This document shows positions 34,276-46,449 of a DNA stretch of 64,000 nucleotides, in pieces. Under the pieces are notes generated by a model. The model was given only the letters and a program-made list of their open reading frames with translations. It was not told the DNA's origin and made no database searches. Location: positions 12,501-76,500 of the forward strand of contig CAJQUW010003073.1 in assembly GCA_907163375.1 (NCBI GenBank), given 5' to 3'. How positions within the stretch are numbered: the first letter of the stretch is position 1; the number at the start of each line of letters is the position of its first letter. A program made the position numbers and the translations under genes. The DNA is from Prostheceraeus crozeri. Its lineage: Eukaryota; Platyhelminthes; Polycladida; Euryleptidae.

Positions 34276-36043
34276 CTTAATTTCTTAATAGTGAGTTTGA
34301 TATTAAACCAATTTGAACAGAAAACTATAGTTTCTGTTTCCGAAGCAAACAGGTTTTTATGTACATATCCTACATTCTTGAAATCATCATTGCTCTGTTA
34401 ATTTTTTCAAAGGTTCAAAATTAAGTTCACTAGGCGTGGTATTGTTGCTTATTTTTCATTTTTGCTGAAGGTAATTAATTTGTTGCTGTGGTGGTTCTTA
34501 TACATTAAACTATTAGATGTTGTGTTCTCTTGCTCTGATATTTCCTATATGCAATAATAAATTTTTCTGAGGAATGTTTCTTTATGAAAAATAGATATGA
34601 TGGATTAAGACTGAACTTTTTTTAAATGATGGGAAGGCCTATATTTTTTTCAAATTAGAGCAATTGTTATGATAGCTAGTGTCCCTCGATTCCTAGAGGA
34701 GTTGCACATAATGCGTCGTAATTTATTTTATGCATCACATGTGCCTGCAAGTTACGTAAGTTCTTCGGATATTGGAATATCATAATTTCGCCTTTAGCCA
34801 TAAGATAGCTTTTTGTAAAGGCCTTGACATGTTATCACAATTTTTTAATGTGATGAAAGCGGTCAAGTTGAGGGCCAAATATTCTGTGAATTTATTTGTC
34901 TATGTCCCACAACCAGTATTTTTGAGCAAGCTGAGCGAGCGAGCGGCAATTTTTTGATGAGCGGATGAGCGAGCTAGCGGTGATTTTTTGTCGTGAGCGA
35001 GCCATTTTTAGAAAAAACAAAAACCAATAAAAATCAAAAAAGCGAAATATTTGAAAAGTCTCTTAAAAATGCTTTCTATAAAAGTCTTTTTATAGTACAT
35101 GCATGTATATAACTTGATTGATGAACAAACCCGAACTTTTTCTCTCTTCTGTAGTTCTGAATGCCTGTCTGGATTCTTCTTCTAAATATGAACTTAGCAA
35201 TAAGAAGGTCTTTGTGATCGATGCTGCACTCAACATCTGACCATCGACACATTTATTCACATATCTTTTGAATCGGTCTCCCAATCGTCGCTTCGTCCCA
35301 TAGATGTACTAATGGTCTCCGGTATTGCACGAAGACATTAAAAGGTGCCTTAATATGATAGAAGAATTTCATTGCTGGAACATATCCACATTCAGATCCT
35401 TGAGAGACATTCAGTATCGTCAAACATGAAAGAACTGCGAAAGAGCTACAATTTAAGAAGAATTGAAGCCAACCAAATTAGGCCTACACCAGGACAATCC
35501 TAGAGTAGGCATATATGGCTTCCATTTTGCGATGCATTGATTTTAAGACCACGGACATTGATTCATTTTAGTCCTTTTCCATACCGGACTCTGAAGTGCG
35601 TAGAACTGAATCTGCCTCCCCTTTAACATCCAAACCAATGTTCCAAATCACATGAAATTCACGGTACAACATATTTAGGTTCTAAGCTTTCTTATCGTGA
35701 TGTTCATTTCCTCCAACTCATTCATCCCCCATGTTTCAAAAAGCAATTCAAGATGTCAAATCACCAATTTTGTCAAATTTTTAAAAAATTTGAAATTCCA
35801 CCGAACTTAAGAGAAAAATCTCCTCAATGATAAAAAGATTGCAGAGTGCCCGCTCGCCTGGACAAGTAATGGAGAGATGTCCTCAAACATCATGTCTGAG
35901 GACATTTTTCTATTCTGTCTCCTCAGTTATTGCTATTTACGATGCTAAATGAGTTGAGTGTAATTGGAAGTTACTTATCTGAGAACGACAAGATTGATGT
36001 GTAGGCCATACATGGAATAGCCTACATGTTAAACATACGCATA

Positions 36044-36405
36044 CAGTCCGTTTCATAAATAGTTAGAAATTAGCTAGAACTAGACATCTTAAATTAAACA
36101 GCACGTTTTCTAATTATAATTGAATAAACTTGCATCCTATATCATATTAAATATTTTTCTTTGTTATATGTCTGCCCAGTTAGGGCCTAGTCGTTAAAAG
36201 GGAGTAGACCTTGCTGGCCAGTCTAAGGTTCGTTTTCCTGCCTGTCTTCTATACAATGGAGTTGCACTGGCACGATGGCATGGAGCATTGTCATCCATGA
36301 GAATCCAATCAGATGATGGATCACCTAAACTGCATGCTAAAGGATAAACATGTTCTTCGATCACTCGAAGGTAGCGTTCGGAGTTCATGTTTTCCCTCAT
36401 GACAT
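36044..36405 (-). mobile_element. Tc1-like transposon fragment (nested in the hAT element)
   Basis: Preceded by TA, the fragment starts CAGTCCGTTTCATAAATAG, nearly the same end as the Tc1 element at 51941. The - strand encodes RYLRVIEEHVYPLACSLGDP, then WILMDDNAPCHRA (second catalytic Asp of the DDE triad) and LDWPARS, cut before the region that carries the final Glu. About 0.36 kb remains, with no right terminal repeat found. Truncated and inactive. Confidence 0.8.
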
Positions 36406-36510
36406 ACAGTGAACTGCGACCGTCACTCCCAGATGGCTCCCTAGATAAGCAATTTCCTGCAATCGTCCTGACTCCTCAATGTAAAGAAACGATCAGGAAT
36501 GTCTTTCGAT

Positions 36511-38160
36511 TATTATGTTTCATACCCAGCATTAGAACGATCATATTTTTCCCAATTCGTTCGATCTTCCGCTCATTAGACTTTCAGACCCGTTCGTTCG
36601 TTCACCGCTCAAATGAAGTATCACCCGCGTTCCATTCGTTCATGGCATAAAACACCCTTTCAATTGTTCCTTCTAAGTCAAAACAATATTCAATTTTGAT
36701 GGACCCTACGTAGTGCTGTCGAACCTTATTATATAGTGATGTCGTTTCTAGCTAACATTGGTTTTTCCAGAGAAATGTGGAAGCTGGCGATGCAGGATGT
36801 TCTCCCATCTGACATCGCGAAATAATACAAGCTGCCCTATCGGAAAATTCGTTGTCGGTATTGTCCTACAATGACAATGCGAAACATGAGTTGACGTCAA
36901 ACGTTACACGTCGCACGCGCCCTTTGTATCAAAACCAATCAAACTAGAGAATATCAAAATCGATGGAGAAAGTCAAACTCCTTCTGTCTTGATGATTAGC
37001 CTACAACACGCTTCAGCAGCATCACGCTGCACGAATTTGCTATAGGTGACGATGGGTAGATGTTCACCTATTTGACACTTCGCTTACACAGTGCTTGAAA
37101 CCTGCTAGCTAGCATAGGCCTAGGTCTAGTCTTCAGAAATAGTGATTTAAGAATACGATGTGACTAAATTCGATAGTGACTAGATTCAATTGTATGGCTA
37201 CATACATTACGCCCGCGTCATGTACGTCGCCATGAATCCCTACCTGCATATCCACTGACCGGATATGAATTCTCAGATTAAGCCATTATTGTGAATGCCC
37301 GTGCCTGCATGCGAATGTCCGCTTCCCGCAAAAATCGAGATGCCCGCAACGGGCCCGACCCCAGCTTATGACTTTACTTGATGCAAAAGCAACATAATAC
37401 CTGCCATTTTTAAAAAGTAATGGTCAGATTGGCACCCACAGTGCAAGAAGACCTACCTCATCACAGCTTTTGAATTCAAACTGTTCAATGCTTTGTGACC
37501 AAGTGATGAATTAAATGATACTTTAGTGCGCATCATGACAAATTTCGTTGCTTCATGCAAGGACGTGAAACATTTTCAGTCCGGCTTCTTCAGTTTTCAC
37601 CACTGATAAACCGCATTGATGGCGATATGCGCAGATGTTTTAGTAGCTGATGAGTAGTAGAATAAGTAGATGTATTTTCGGAACACTAAATCAATAACAA
37701 GAGATGGAATCATTGTGTAATAGCAAGTCTCTTGTCATTGTTTGTGTCATTGAACTGAAGTCTTAATGCTCAAACAAGGAATTTCGGAGAGCATCAATAG
37801 AGTTTTCTTTTATCGAAATTTTCGAGGCTTCACTACAACCACGTAAGCCCAATGGGTTAGTGGTGATCCATGCCCAAATTGGCAATTAAATGTTTTCAAA
37901 TTTCAGAATACTACTTTATTGAAGTCAGAATGTGTAAATAAGCAATTTTGGAATGTATCAAGGATTTTCTACCATTATTTCTTTTGCTGGGTTTCCGGGG
38001 CTAAATTACCGCTCAATCACGTTCAATCAAGGAAAAAAAGCCGTTCGTTCCGATCACCGTTCATCGGCTTCTCAGACATGTCGTTCGATAATTCGTTCAT
38101 CAGAAAAATGAAAAAAGTTCCGTTCAGACCGTTCGTTTAAATGCCATGTATACCCCTCCT
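36511..38160. repeat. GTTCGTTC-rich segments, possible nested element
   Basis: Two clusters of CGTTCGTTC/CCGTTC words (36560-36640 and 38040-38140) face each other. Near the outer limits CAGCATTAGAACGATC (left) and TGGCATTTAAACGAAC (right, reverse-complemented) are similar. This suggests another small DNA transposon inserted in the hAT element. No coding content was recognised between them. Confidence 0.35.
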
Positions 38161-39538
38161 AATCTGACACGTTGAGGAATCCGGACCGACCCTCAGTGTC
38201 ATCTGTGTGACATGACAATCTTCGCCGTGTCCTCTCTGGCTATGATTTGGTTTCGCAGCGAGTATGCTACACGCACCGGAACGGTGTTTAAATGTAAAGA
38301 TCACCATGAAGAAGAGTGCAAAGGTAGAAGGAAGTAGGACCTGGGCGCAACGAGCTGCTGCGGACCGACCATCTTGACAGATACTGAGCTTAGTGGGCCG
38401 AAGAGTCAGTGACGGCTGGCGCCGATGTCTCAGGTCCTTTTGGGTGCAGCATTTGCTGTTTCACAAAAACCAGCGATTTCGTTTATCAAGCGATTTTATT
38501 TATAGCAGATTTCTTGCATTTATTGATTACTCAGTCACTCATAAGTCACGTATGTCATCTTTAGCTACTTTTAGGAATTATCTACATTATTTAGTCACGA
38601 CATCAAATAAGTTCATTTTCAATTGTCAACGCATTACATAGTTTCTTAACGCACATTGCGAATTTTGTCCAAGTATTGCGCCAAGAATTGTATGCACTGA
38701 TTCATGTGATCAGCATGTAGGATTAAGTTTAGATTATTGCCCATCTCTACACATGTCAAAAGAATTCTGTGGCTATGTTCATCAAAATATATTGTTTCAA
38801 CCAATTTTGTGCAATAGCTAATTTAAAACATTGGTATGATGGTTTACATTGTTTCATCGTGTATTTCAAATTTCAACTAAAACGAAATGATCAATTTCCT
38901 TTCAACGCCTATAAAAGGTATCTATTTGATTTAAAGCATGGAATTAGCTCTAAGCATAAAAAAGTTTGCAGAATTAAGGAGGGTATTATCGAGAAATGAG
39001 CGAGCGAGCGGATTTTTTCATGATTTTGAGCGGTGAGCGAGCGGAAGGATTATTTTGAGAAAATGAGCGGTGAGCGAGCGACAGGGCGATTATGAGCAAA
39101 TGAGCGATGAGCGAGCGAAAGCGGAATTTCGATCCGCTCAAAAACAGTGCCCACAACTATTCTTGATACGAGGAAAAGACTGAGATATCTGCAAATTCGT
39201 GTATTTTTATGTTTATTTAAATACTAGCCTATTTACATGGATAAATATTTCTACGTTTTCATCAACTTGACTCTTCCATTCATCACCTTAGCAAAAATTT
39301 CCACAAGATTGTCTAATGCATTTCTAGGATCAAGTAATCATGGCCCGAAAGATCATGAAATCCCTAATCACACCACTGCGGTTCCTGCTTAGGCGGAGTG
39401 GTTTCCGAAAACTTTCCCTCTTAACCGGATGACTTTACATTTGTTGGAAATGTTTCTTGACTTTTCTCCAGCTTATGCGGAGTGCACTGTACATAGAAGT
39501 GAGGGACTAAACAGTATACTTAATGATTTCTTTTGCAG

Positions 39539-39920
39539 GGATGTCTTGGCACATATTGCTCAACGTCAACTTCGTCCGCAACCACCTTCCGATTCACCTC
39601 CCCCGCCTATTCCCGCTATTGTCTCCGATTCGGTTGTGAAAGCCCCGCCTCCTAAGACTGCATTACCACCACTTCCTCCCAAGCCAGTCTCCCCTCCACC
39701 TAGTGTGCCTACTCCCCCGGCTCTGACCGACCTCGCTCACACCGATTTGCCTCTTTCTGCGAACCATGCACATCAGGCACAACTCGCATCCCTTGGTAAA
39801 CGTGCTGTTCCGCATACCTACATCCGAGCTGAAGTCAATCTAAATCACATCCTTCCTCGAATTGGAGCGGAGATCGGAATAGCCGAGTTTGTTATAAAGG
39901 CTCTTGCCAACGCTATTCAG
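39539..39920 (+). CDS. PDHX: PDHX exon: end of subunit-binding domain, Pro-rich linker, start of inner core domain
   Basis: Acceptor TTTTGCAG, one base completes the glycine codon from the previous exon (phase 2), and the donor GTAAAG follows CAG in phase 0. It encodes DVLAHIAQ, which finishes the subunit-binding domain, then a flexible proline-rich linker (PPKTALPPLPPKPVSPPPS). The linker lets the lipoyl arm swing. The inner-core domain begins with KRAVPHTYIRAEVNLNHIL, matching human 'TVPHAYATADCDLGAVL'. It continues IGIAEFVIKALANAIQ, matching 'VNDFIIKAAAVTLKQ'. Residues between linker and core are fewer than in the human protein. Confidence 0.92.
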
Positions 39921-41297
39921 GTAAAGGATATAAGAGACTTCTACTATTTACTTTGGTGCCTAAAATGATTATTTGCGAGACACTTTTTAAGTGATAAGAC
40001 GTCCTAATACATTATTAGTAATGCATTTTCGCACTATCAAATTGCGATAGAAAGATGATACTAAAAATTTCTTCTATCAGGTCACTTTTTGTTTGGAGTT
40101 CCACTTCTATTAATGATGTGTGGAATAGTTAATTCCTTCGTATTTCATTAATGTTCGTTCTTTTCTTTCTACTCTTATGATACCTTAAGAAGTAGTGACT
40201 TTTTTCGCTATTTTATAATGAATAATGTCTTATATGCCTTAATTGACCATTACGCTATAATAATTCGTACTTGAATATTAATCATGATTTACTACATAAG
40301 GGCCCGAAAGGCCTTTTGATTTCCTTTTTTCAATTAAAGACATTAGCAGACATAGACGCTTTGTGGATTCTCAAAAATGACTTATTGATGAAACAGTCCC
40401 TCTATTTCCAAACATGTTTAAAGTACTGTATTTGTATCAAATATATGCCTATAATAATGATAACAGGGTGCCAAAAATCCGGAACTACGAGAGCTCCTGG
40501 AAATCCCGACATATTGTTCAATACCACGAGAAATTTCGAGTTATCCATAGGTACGTAATTACTATTTAAGATGAACTTGGGCAAGATGAAAAAGAAAAAG
40601 GAATTACGCTGTATGTGTTGGTGAATCACTTCAATTGCTGAAGCATTGCAGAATTATGAGGGCTTTTGTTAGTACCTGTCAATTAGTGATCAAATAGTTT
40701 TTAGGATATTCGGGGGGGTCACAGCCGTAATACTTTCATACTTTTTTTGGAAATTTCTCATACTCTTTGACGATTTGCTGGTTTTATCATACATCGAAGT
40801 GAAGGTCAATTACAGTTTTTAAACGAAATAAATTCTTTAATTTTCATTGAAAATTTAGTGTCACAATTCTGAGAAATAATGCACTTTGTCAAACAAAACA
40901 TGAGTGAGACTAATTAATTATATGGAAACCGTTGTCCAATGATGGCAAGTAGTGATTTGGCATATTCAGTTTGTCTCTACCTGCTAATAGCACGATCAGT
41001 ATTTCAGTCAATGATGCAGATATTCAATGTTTAATTTCATAATAATATAATATTAAAATAGAATAAATAAATAAGTTCAATCAGCAATAACAAATCAATG
41101 CCAGAACACGATTCTACTCATTTTATATTTATCAGTAAACATTAAATTCATGCCCTTGGAAGGATATTGTTGTTCCCTGAGAAATTAAAATCGAAAATGT
41201 GTAAGAATTTCTGGAATTTATAATCGATACCCTGTGGTACGCCTTGTTTAGCGAATGCTGCATGAGCACTGACTCCTGTATTGCTGTCTTATTTCAG

Positions 41298-41506
41298 GTT
41301 TTACCGGAGGCCAACAGCTTCCTTTCAGAAGATGGATCCATTGCTCTTCGAAATTCATTCGATGTTGCAGTCACGACCTCATCAACTATGACTCCTCGTG
41401 TAGTTCGGAACGTCAGTGCCATGACTTCGTCGGATATTTCAAATATTATTCGGCAGCACCCAGAAAACACCGAAGCAAATCCTGAGTCTCAAAATGTAGC
41501 TTTCAA
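41298..41506 (+). CDS. PDHX: PDHX exon: middle of inner core domain
   Basis: Acceptor TATTTCAG, phase 0; donor GTGAGT, phase 2. The exon gives VLPEANSFLSEDGSIALRNS then FDVAVTTSSTMTPRVVRNVS. This corresponds to the 'P..N.S....GP..L...D.SVAVATD.GL.TPI...A' stretch of E2/E3BP cores. It ends with the loop SNIIRQHPENTEANPESQNV. The loop is more divergent than in E2, as expected for a non-catalytic subunit. The splice into the next exon makes a lysine codon. Confidence 0.9.
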
Positions 41507-42380
41507 GTGAGTTTTTAATGATAATTATAATATACTTTATTTGCTCCACTTTAACATTCGGTGAACGCTTACATAAAATGAGAAATGCACAAACCGCCCA
41601 TGGAATCTGACAAATCGAGAAATAAGTGTGATAAAAGAGAAAAAGCAAGAAGTTCCTGTCATGTGATGAAACGTGTATAAAAAATGAAACAATAAATAAT
41701 GAAACGATATACTCTTTCATCGATTAATGCATCAAATGTAATTAATATCTTATCCGGCGCCGCCGACTTACATGCCTTTAAAGCCCTCAAAAATCAAAAA
41801 TGCATTCATATTTTTCTGTACAGGGTGGCCGCGTGTACTTGATTTTCGCTGATTGAAAACATTCTACTAATAGTTAAGTACTGATAAAATTATTTCACAC
41901 CCTTTCTACTATATTCATGCTTATTACATGCATATACATGTAGTTTCTGCATATGACTTATTATATAAATTAATTCTCACAAACTTCATAATGATATGAC
42001 GTGCGCGTTAACGAAATATCATTTTTCGGAATGTTTGCGTCGAAATTCGAATGGTGAAACTTATTCGAATTGATAATAAAACTTCTATAGATTGCTGTGG
42101 TGTTAAATTCATTTACTGTATTTTCTCTGCATCACGCAAATTGTCATTTCTTGTAACTTATGGGTATGTAAAGAATGTAAAGTTATTAAGATATGTTAGG
42201 AAGCTTGTGTTTATGAAGTGGCAAGACCGCATGCAGACTCATTATGAGCAATTCAAACATGGTTTTGATTACTTGTTCATTGCTATCGGCGTTGTGAGAA
42301 TTTCATTATTTTGCGATGGGAGATGTGAGAAATTCAATACATGCATTATGTGATATGAGAAATTGGTAATCGGAGCCAAT

Positions 42381-43068
42381 GATCGGTAATGATATCATTA
42401 TTAAAATGATGTCATTTTGCGAATTTTTTAAAATGATATCATTTTATTTTTTATAATGAAAATATGCCATTTTTTAGTGAAATATACGTAGGCCTACACC
42501 GTAAATAGATCTAGTCATACGAATTTTTCGACTTGCACTGCTATCATGCTACTTTTACTGCTCTTAGCAATGAAATTGAAATTAGATTGCATGCAGCATC
42601 GATATATTCCAAATAATGGAAGACCGAAGAAAACAGTTTAGTCATACAAAACTTCTTATATATCAAAACTTAGGTAGGGCTTATGACCTATACATCAGAC
42701 ATCGCAAGTTTTGATTTAGGCTTTATACACTCAAACTGCAATATGCAGTTGGTTGGGTCAACAGCATCTAGAGTACGAAAAAAGGCTAATATTTAGATTG
42801 CAGTCAAGACTTCAAAAACATCAAGACAATGTTGTTAATGAGTTATTTGTCAATTTGTGTGATAGACAGACCGGCAGACAATAGCCTGTTGCCTTTCGCT
42901 ATATGAATAAACCAGTACGGAAGGACATGGAACGAAAGAGACTAAATTACTTCAATACAAAAGGCGAGGAATCTATAATTAGAAAATATAATGGAACAAA
43001 AATTTTTGCTGACATCATTTTATATCATTTTTCAAAAATAAAATGATGCGATTTTATCATTGCCGATC
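42381..43068 (+). mobile_element. MITE family M1, copy 2 (both ends present)
   Basis: A 688-bp unit starts GATCGGTAATGATATCATTA and ends, reverse-complemented, GATCGGCAATGATAAAATCG. Both ends continue with AAAATGATRTCATTTT words. The interior from 42590 is the reverse complement of 33841-34275. No transposase is encoded, so it is non-autonomous. Confidence 0.75.
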
Positions 43069-43220
43069 TTTGATCGTAGCGAACCATCCATCATACGGTA
43101 TGAAATTCTGCTGTAATATAGATCGTGTGATTTGCAAGGCCTCTATAGTTTACACGTTGCGTCGCGTGAGACTGCTATCAATAGTCAGATATCATAATTA
43201 CTACTGATGATGTAGGCCTA

Positions 43221-43529
43221 ATGCATCTGGTTGAGCCTTTGCCTGTTAGGACAAGACATGTTCTCTGTAACTTGTGGAAAGGAAATCACATTGTTAGGAA
43301 CTATGATGACGAATCGTTTCAAGAACCTCTCAACATCAACTGGGGGCAGATTGGATCATTCAACCGTTGCGCATCTTATGATGACAACATAGTTACTTTG
43401 TTCTCCTATAGGCACCAAAACCGTGACAGGAACGTTATATTAAAGAGGGATGTCTTCTTCCTTGCATTTCGATTTTATCGTACTCATGAAGACAGTAAGT
43501 CGTATCATTTTGAGTTACAAAAAGAGTGA
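43221..43529 (+). other. Unassigned 102-codon frame in a PDHX intron
   Basis: ATG-started frame encoding a charged, protein-like sequence (VLCNLWKGNHIVRNYDDESF, NRDRNVILKRDVFF), ending in TGA. It lies in the sense direction between the M1 MITE and the last PDHX exon. I recognise no domain. It could be a remnant of a transposon or a chance frame; a cassette exon is unlikely because it ends in a stop. Confidence 0.2.
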
Positions 43530-45027
43530 AGGCTAAACTTAGTTGGTTGAACAGTTGGCCAGTGGAAATCAATTGAAACATGATCATGCAATGTTGCTTG
43601 CTGTAATTATTGCATAGTTTTCACGAGGAACCATGAAAGCTTAGGCCTACAAAGCTAATTATAGAAAGATTAACGTTACAAATATCAGAGAAACATATCA
43701 TTAAAGACGATTACGCGTTGTTCGGTGAGACAGATTTTCCATTTAAAGAAAAGGAATTTGATATTTTTGAGCACTTAACTGAGCAGCTAAATTCATCTGT
43801 GGACCGAATTTGAGTCCGAAGATGCTCAACGTGCAGTATTCACACGCGCTCTGTCTGCAATGGGTGCACGTAGGCATGCATGACAAGAAACAGTTGTTCC
43901 AGTCACCGATGTCAAGAATAAAATACTTTTGTCAATTTTGTCAATGAATATTTTTTGGAATAATGCGACTTTCAATAAGCATAATATGCCTATAGAGTTT
44001 ATAATATTTCTGATTTAATTTACTTTACCGATTGATATTAACATCAGCACTAATGTTCAAGCCTAAATGAAAGGAAAGCAATTCCTGCATGAAATGAACA
44101 AAATTGGGTAAATTGCAGGCAAATTACTTAGTCTTACTAAAGCTCTCAACTTTACTAGTGTCAAGATAATGGTAGGCCTAGGTATGGAACCGTGTGCCAG
44201 GCCTACTGTGCATGATATTTCAGTTTCATTAATCTGAATAAATCAGCATTCATCTACTTTTATCATTGACGTATTCATTGAGATAGGTCAACAATTGTAA
44301 ATTTCTGAAAAATGTTGATAACAAAATATCCTGAAAACCTAGGTTTGATCATGTTTAAATGAAGATTAAAATTAAATATTCATAGTGAACTTATATTTGT
44401 CAGTGTGTGCGTATGTATGTTCAATTCACGTCATCAGTGATTCTTTCTTAAATTGATGCGAACGATGCTGAGGATCCTGATGAAATAATGAATCTTCTGG
44501 TTTAAATTGAGCTTTGTTGCTGTTTCATGATTGATGGAAGAAAAGACAATTTCTACTATTGCTTGCTCAAGAATGCATGACATGCGCCACTTTCTCGATT
44601 TTTGCGTTCGGCTATTCGTCATTCCATCATGCAAAAAATCTCGTGTTATTCACCAAAATAGTGTTTGCTGTTCCTTCAACCTTAATATCAACTGTCCATA
44701 GAAACTGATGAAAATAAAATGCAGTATTATAATGTAATCGTTCATAATCATAAATGATCATAATCACTGCATGTATTAAATTAAAATGTGATATCTAAGC
44801 CGGAAACATGTAGCATGCTCATTGTTTCATGATAGATTACACAGTTTTGCTGATAATGAGACGGACATGTAGACCGACGCACACACCTTCCTAAAGTATG
44901 ACGATGCAGACATTTAATCTGAAATTATTCATTAAATATTATGAGTATTTGTCATGGTCATTGGTCAGTTTTCACACCGATTTTTCTTTTATCATATCCT
45001 TAGCTCCTTCTCAATTTTGTTTTGCAG

Positions 45028-45346
45028 AGTGGTTGACTTGTCTGATACGAACGTAGAACACGTAGCTGCCATTGTGACTCCTCCACAAGCAGGCGTTCTT
45101 ACGATTGGTGGCGTACAGAAGATGTTATCTCCCGGTGAAGTGGAGGGCCAAATGGAGTTGACGTCTCAAGTCACTGTCACATTATCAGTTGACCGACGAA
45201 TTCTCGACGAAAGTAAAGGTGCAGAATTGTTATCGGCTCTGAAGGCTTCATTGGAAAATGTAATACCAATTCCTGCTATGCCATCTTCTTCAAAACCAGC
45301 TGCTGAATCATTTGATAATGATCTCTTGGGAATCGGTCTGGACTGA
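45028..45346 (+). CDS. PDHX: PDHX last exon: end of inner core domain
   Basis: Acceptor TTTTGCAG; stop TGA at 45344-45346. The exon starts VVDLSDTNVEHVAAIVTPPQ then AGVLTIGG, matching human 'IDEFTAVINPPQACILAVG'. The acyltransferase signature of E2 (DHR..DG) reads VDRRILDESKG here: the catalytic histidine is arginine and glycine is glutamate. The subunit therefore cannot act as an acyltransferase, which is typical of component X and separates it from DLAT. It ends with the packing helix (AELLSALKASLENV) and an extra tail SSSKPAAESFDNDLLGIGLD. The tail is longer than the human C-terminus, which stops soon after 'ANLENPIRLA'. The exons found encode about 464 residues; human PDHX has about 500, so roughly a presequence's worth is missing. 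Confidence 0.93.
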
Positions 45347-45810
45347 TTGCGGATGCTTACTCAAACAGTTGATAATTGATATTTGAATTGTCTTAATAGT
45401 ATTTCTCGAAAGATTATCTTATCAGAGTGATATAATGCGGTGTTTTCTTTTCTGTCGATATCGCACTAACTGGGGAGGAATATTAAATGGACATGATAGG
45501 GGTTATTTGTATAATAATTGCTTCGAAATAGCTCAAAAATTGTATACTGAATAGTAAAAAAGCAAGAAAGCATGACAATTTTTTCTTTAGGGCAGGACAT
45601 CGCATGGCGTGGAATGTCGATTTGAATTAAAAGAACTTGAAATACCATTAGTCCATTGGCACATAGTTCGCTGACATTAAGCGGAGCGACAAGATATGAT
45701 CCTTTGTGAATGTTCCTTCAATTAGGCCCATATTGCATCACATTTTAGTAATGAAACTAGAAGACTCAAGATAGCCAGATCTACTCAATTGAACTGAAAA
45801 GAAATGGAGA

Positions 45811-45816
45811 AATAAA
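45811..45816 (+). promoter_or_regulatory. Candidate PDHX polyadenylation signal
   Basis: AATAAA, about 465 bases after the stop codon and before the piggyBac insertion at 45936. It is the first canonical hexamer on this strand that I noted after the stop. Confidence 0.5.
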
Positions 45817-46449
45817 CTGACCTGATTTCAGATTGATTCCTAATTGGACATCGGTGCGAGCCTACAAGTTTTCCGTATTCAATGTGCGAAGTTCAAATTT
45901 ACATTCGCTCTGCATACCTAAGTGAATGTACTTAACCCTCAAAGGTAGGCCTATATGTGACTCCATTTTATGGTCAGCGAAGCATTTTCATGTTATTTTG
46001 CAACTTTAAGAAAATAATTGTCCGTCAAGCATTTCTGCGACAGAACAAAATATTCAAAAGATGATAACCATCGCGTATTTTCTTATCTATGGTTAATCAT
46101 CTGAAAGCTTTGAGCTATAGAAGATTAAATTTGTGATTTCAGACATGTGACTCCAAATTGCGGTTATTGGTAAAAACGTAAAATGACAAATTGATTTAGC
46201 ATCAAGCAGCAAGCTATCTATGGAATCTCTGATGCCTCTACCTTTGCAGATGAAATCACAGATATCTCTGTAAAATTGGCGGTTCTGCTATAGCATAACA
46301 CAATTGCCTAACTCATCAAACAAAGCACTGATAATCAATCTTTTGTATACATCATCAAGATTGATGTGAAAGGCAGCAGACAAAATTTAAAGTTTTAGAC
46401 GAATCAATATTATAGCTATCTTAGTGTTGTGAACCTCACATTCAACTCA

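Larger units (their letters stand above)
34914..39149. mobile_element. hAT-type DNA transposon with 8-bp target duplication
   Basis: The element starts CAGTATTTTTGAGC and ends GCTCAAAAACAGTG. The two ends are imperfect inverted repeats, and the exact 8-bp direct repeat CCCACAAC lies on both sides (34906-34913 and 39150-39157), the hallmark size of hAT. Subterminal arrays of GAGCGAGCGAGCGG words (34920-35000 and 38996-39135) are present at both ends, as in hAT elements whose transposase binds short repeated motifs. No intact hAT transposase was recognised. A - strand segment near 35.1-35.4 kb (YRRPLVHLWDEATIGR) has coding character but no identified family. A Tc1 fragment and a GTTCG-rich unit are nested inside. 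The right end lies only 390 bp from the next PDHX exon. Confidence 0.8.
28211..39538 (+). other. Large PDHX intron rich in transposons
   Basis: Phase-2 intron of 11.3 kb between the two exons that split the subunit-binding domain. In order it holds a LINE reverse transcriptase fragment, an inverted-repeat element with GATTAATCGG ends, tRNA-like sequences, one end of a MITE family, and a 4.2-kb hAT element with nested insertions. No additional host gene was recognised. Confidence 0.85.
41507..45027 (+). other. Last PDHX intron
   Basis: Phase-2 intron of 3.5 kb. It contains a complete M1 MITE (42381-43068) in the opposite orientation to the copy at 33800, and an unassigned 102-codon frame (43221-43529). 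The rest shows no recognised feature. Confidence 0.85.

Noticed and set aside
38393-38641. Segment inside the hAT element resembling a sulfotransferase (FRNYLHYLVTTSN).
   Set aside because: The likeness is short, stops interrupt it, and the expected HW/HC..C motifs are not in place.
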